From contig JAGQOI010000462.1 in the NCBI GenBank assembly GCA_020427625.1, forward strand, positions 1 through 8,667: a stretch of DNA of 8,667 nucleotides, written 5' to 3'. Position numbers and translations under genes: made by a program. Origin of the DNA: Phycisphaerales bacterium. GTDB taxonomy: Bacteria > Planctomycetota > Phycisphaerae > Phycisphaerales > SM1A02. The notes beneath the pieces were generated by a model that worked only from the letters and a program-made list of their open reading frames with translations, did no database searches and was not told the origin of the DNA. Positions 6,778-8,667 of this stretch are shown in pieces (position 1 is the stretch's first letter; every line of letters starts with the position of its first letter).

Positions 6778-8667
6778 GTGGCGCTGCCGCGCATCATCAC
6801 CCGCTCGCTCGACGCCTGCCAGGGCCTGAACTTCGCGGGCGGCCTGTTCGGCTTCGGCACCGCCGTATCCGCCACGACCGGCATCACGCTCGGACCGGTC
6901 GCGCTCGGCCTCGCCGTCACGACGCTCGCCGGACTCGCCGCCTACGCGACGTACCAGCAGTGGCGCACGTCCGACCAGCATGATCGCTGCGAAGCCGTAC
7001 TCGACGAACTCGTCCGCAAGCAGGGGTCACTCCTCGCCGGCCTCGAACACATCATCGAACACGAGCCGGACCTCCAGCAGAAACTCCCGCCGGAGATGCA
7101 GGGCCGGCCGCTGCGGGTGTTCTACGAGCTGCTGAAGGCGAAGAACGCGGAACGCGAAGCGATCCTGAACGAACATTCGAACGCGATCACGTTCCTCGCG
7201 GCCCGCATCGACGCCGAGTTCGCGACCGTCGCGACGATGCTCGACGCGACCCGCGCCGACCTCGCCCACCTGCGCAACCGGGCTCGCCGCGCGGATCGTT
7301 CGTTCGACGAGATCCTCGCGCACGTGCGCCCGCAACCGATCCTCGAACTGCCGCTGCTCGCCGAATCCGGCACGCGGACCGATCTCGACCGCCTCAACTT
7401 CCGCGCCCGGACGACGGATCTGTTCGGGCGCGACGACGCGATGGCCGCACTGGAGGCCTTCCTCGACGCACCGAAGCCCGACTTCTCGTGGTGGATGGTC
7501 ACGGGTCCGGGCGGCATGGGCAAGAGTCGTCTCGCCCTCGACCTGTGCGTCGATCGCGTGAACGACTGGGACGTCGGGTTCTTCGTGAGCGCCGAGGACC
7601 GCGTCTGGTCGTCGTGGACGCCGCGGTGTCCGACGCTGATCGTCTTCGACTACCTGCTCACGAAGACGGACGAACTCGCGCGGGCGATCGGGCTGATGAC
7701 GGGCCGTTCGTTCCCCCACCCGGTCCGGTTCCTCATCCTCGAGCGCGAGGCGCACGGTGCGTGGTGGGAAGGCATCCGCAGCGCCGACCAGGGCCAGCAC
7801 CGCACGAACCAGATCCTCTCGCGTCACGGCGAGGCGCTCGAACTGGCCGGGCTGGATGAGGATGACCGGTGTCGCCTGTTCGCCGAACTGCTGCCGGACG
7901 AGCCGGACCACCGGCATCTCGCGCGGCTGGCGCATCAACTCGATCCGCAGGGTCGTCCGCTGTATGCCGCGATGGCCGCGCAGGCGGTGCGGGATCACGG
8001 TGTCGAGAAGATCCGGACGTGGGACACGCTCGCGCTCACGGAGCACGTCCTCGATCGCGAGCGGGCGCGCTGGCGGAAGTTGATCCCGAACGACGCGGCG
8101 CGGCGGCGCATGGAATCGCTGCTGTGCCTCTCGACCCTCGCCCGCGGCCTGAGCCGCGATCCCGACCCGCTGCGCGACGAGAGGATCCGCGACCTGCTCC
8201 CGAGCCCCGGCGACTTCGACGGCGACCGATTCCGCGAGATGACCGGATCCGCGCATCCCGACGCGCTGCCCGCGCTGGAGCCCGATCTCCTCGGCGAGTG
8301 GTTCGTGCTGCAGACCCTCGCGCGGCACGCGCCGGCGGATCGGCGCGCGCTGGTCTTCGCCGCGTGGCACCGGAAGGGTCTCGACACGGCGTTCGCGTGC
8401 TTTCAGGTAATCAGCGACTTCCGTCAGCGAAACGACCTTGACATGGATGCGACCGTGTTTGATCTGCTGGAGATCCCGGCCGGGATTCCGGCCGCGAATG
8501 CCACCTACGACGCGGGGGACATCCCGCGCACCGTTGCATATCTGTCGCTGGTGATCGATGCCGATGACGCACCGGCCGAGCAGGTCGCCAGGGCACGCGT
8601 CAATCGCGGCTTCACCTACGAGGAGCGAGGAGTAGACGGAGACCGCAAACCCCAGATCGCTCAGTAC
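6778..8667 (+). CDS. STAND-type P-loop NTPase with hydrophobic N-terminus and C-terminal TPR-like repeats (3' end outside the window)
   Basis: An uninterrupted frame of 630 codons from GTG 6778 to the last base. Residues 17-57 are hydrophobic and Gly/Ala-rich, likely one or two membrane segments. A helical, charged region (about 62-185) follows and may be a coiled coil. The NTPase domain starts at about 207 with RARTTDLFGRDDAMAAL, then FSWWMVTGPGGMGKSRLAL with P-loop Gly243-Ser250 (7504-7527), a Walker B-like LIVFD (287-291) and RFLILERE (317-324), a sensor-like strand seen in this group. A helical arm (about 350-540) leads into TPR-like repeats: TYDAGD (576-581) and TYEERG (613-618) are 37 residues apart, with APAEQVARARVNRG between. 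Known STAND proteins are ATP-driven switches that oligomerise on sensing a ligand, and many act in immunity or cell death; such a role here is inferred. Codon use shifts towards A/T third bases after 8401. The gene likely shares the moxR transcript. NTPase call secure; biological role unknown. Confidence 0.88.
   Translation, partial: MALPRIITRSLDACQGLNFAGGLFGFGTAVSATTGITLGPVALGLAVTTLAGLAAYATYQQWRTSDQHDRCEAVLDELVRKQGSLLAGLEHIIEHEPDLQQKLPPEMQGRPLRVFYELLKAKNAEREAILNEHSNAITFLAARIDAEFATVATMLDATRADLAHLRNRARRADRSFDEILAHVRPQPILELPLLAESGTRTDLDRLNFRARTTDLFGRDDAMAALEAFLDAPKPDFSWWMVTGPGGMGKSRLALDLCVDRVNDWDVGFFVSAEDRVWSSWTPRCPTLIVFDYLLTKTDELARAIGLMTGRSFPHPVRFLILEREAHGAWWEGIRSADQGQHRTNQILSRHGEALELAGLDEDDRCRLFAELLPDEPDHRHLARLAHQLDPQGRPLYAAMAAQAVRDHGVEKIRTWDTLALTEHVLDRERARWRKLIPNDAARRRMESLLCLSTLARGLSRDPDPLRDERIRDLLPSPGDFDGDRFREMTGSAHPDALPALEPDLLGEWFVLQTLARHAPADRRALVFAAWHRKGLDTAFACFQVISDFRQRNDLDMDATVFDLLEIPAGIPAANATYDAGDIPRTVAYLSLVIDADDAPAEQVARARVNRGFTYEERGVDGDRKPQIAQY

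Noticed and set aside
6699..6983. A 94-codon plus-strand frame after moxR
   Set aside because: It is His/Arg-rich and overlaps the start of the NTPase gene in another frame. The NTPase frame has its own ribosome site and proper codon use.
7027..8370. A 447-codon open frame on the minus strand
   Set aside because: It is a shadow of the STAND NTPase, which has recognisable motifs and strong G/C third-base bias on the plus strand. The minus product is Arg-rich with no known domain.
1..8667. tRNA, rRNA, CRISPR arrays, insertion-sequence ends, attachment sites
   Set aside because: No cloverleaf-like stretch, regular spacer-repeat array, transposase or terminal inverted repeats were recognised when reading both strands by eye. 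A covariance-model search was not possible.

Overview
The window is one 8.7 kb piece of a very GC-rich bacterial chromosome. Hand counts of about 73-75% GC over 8161-8400 and codons that nearly all end in G or C support this. Three things point to a planctomycete (Planctomycetota, perhaps Phycisphaerae): a Ser/Thr kinase with a small N-terminal helical module, one membrane span and kinesin-light-chain-like TPRs; a membrane protein with a CGYNLRGL-type zinc ribbon; and a large STAND NTPase ending in TPR-like repeats. This placement is inference from architecture, since no marker RNA gene is present.

Layout. (1) 2-1780 (+): the C-terminal motor and gamma domains of an FtsK/SpoIIIE DNA translocase, cut by the left edge and ending in an unusual acidic tail. 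(2) 1781-2061: a 281-bp spacer with CCGACG-rich tandem units, a palindrome/hairpin and a weak promoter candidate. (3) 2062-4749 (+): a transmembrane Ser/Thr kinase with TPRs. (4) 4722-5648 (-): a six-span zinc-ribbon membrane protein, tail-to-tail with the kinase and overlapping it by 28 bp. (5) 5649-5764: a divergent promoter region with a clear extended -10 (TGCTATACT) facing right. (6) 5765-6697 (+): a MoxR-family AAA+ ATPase. (7) 6721-6774 (+): a 17-codon reading frame with a good Shine-Dalgarno, ending in TGA in the same frame as the next gene. (8) 6778 to the right edge (+): at least 630 codons of a STAND-type NTPase with a hydrophobic N-terminus, still open at the end of the window.

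How the genes work together. The ftsK, kinase and zinc-ribbon genes look like independent housekeeping or signalling genes. The right part is the most interesting. moxR, which usually sits before DUF58 and von Willebrand factor A genes, is followed only 80 bp later by a predicted membrane-anchored STAND NTPase, probably in one transcript. STAND proteins with variable C-terminal repeat sensors are often immune or conflict proteins. Here the last 267 bases of the gene drop to about 62% GC with a clear change in third-base use, as if the sensor end had been exchanged. A defence role is a hypothesis. No RNA genes, CRISPR arrays, insertion sequences or attachment sites were seen.
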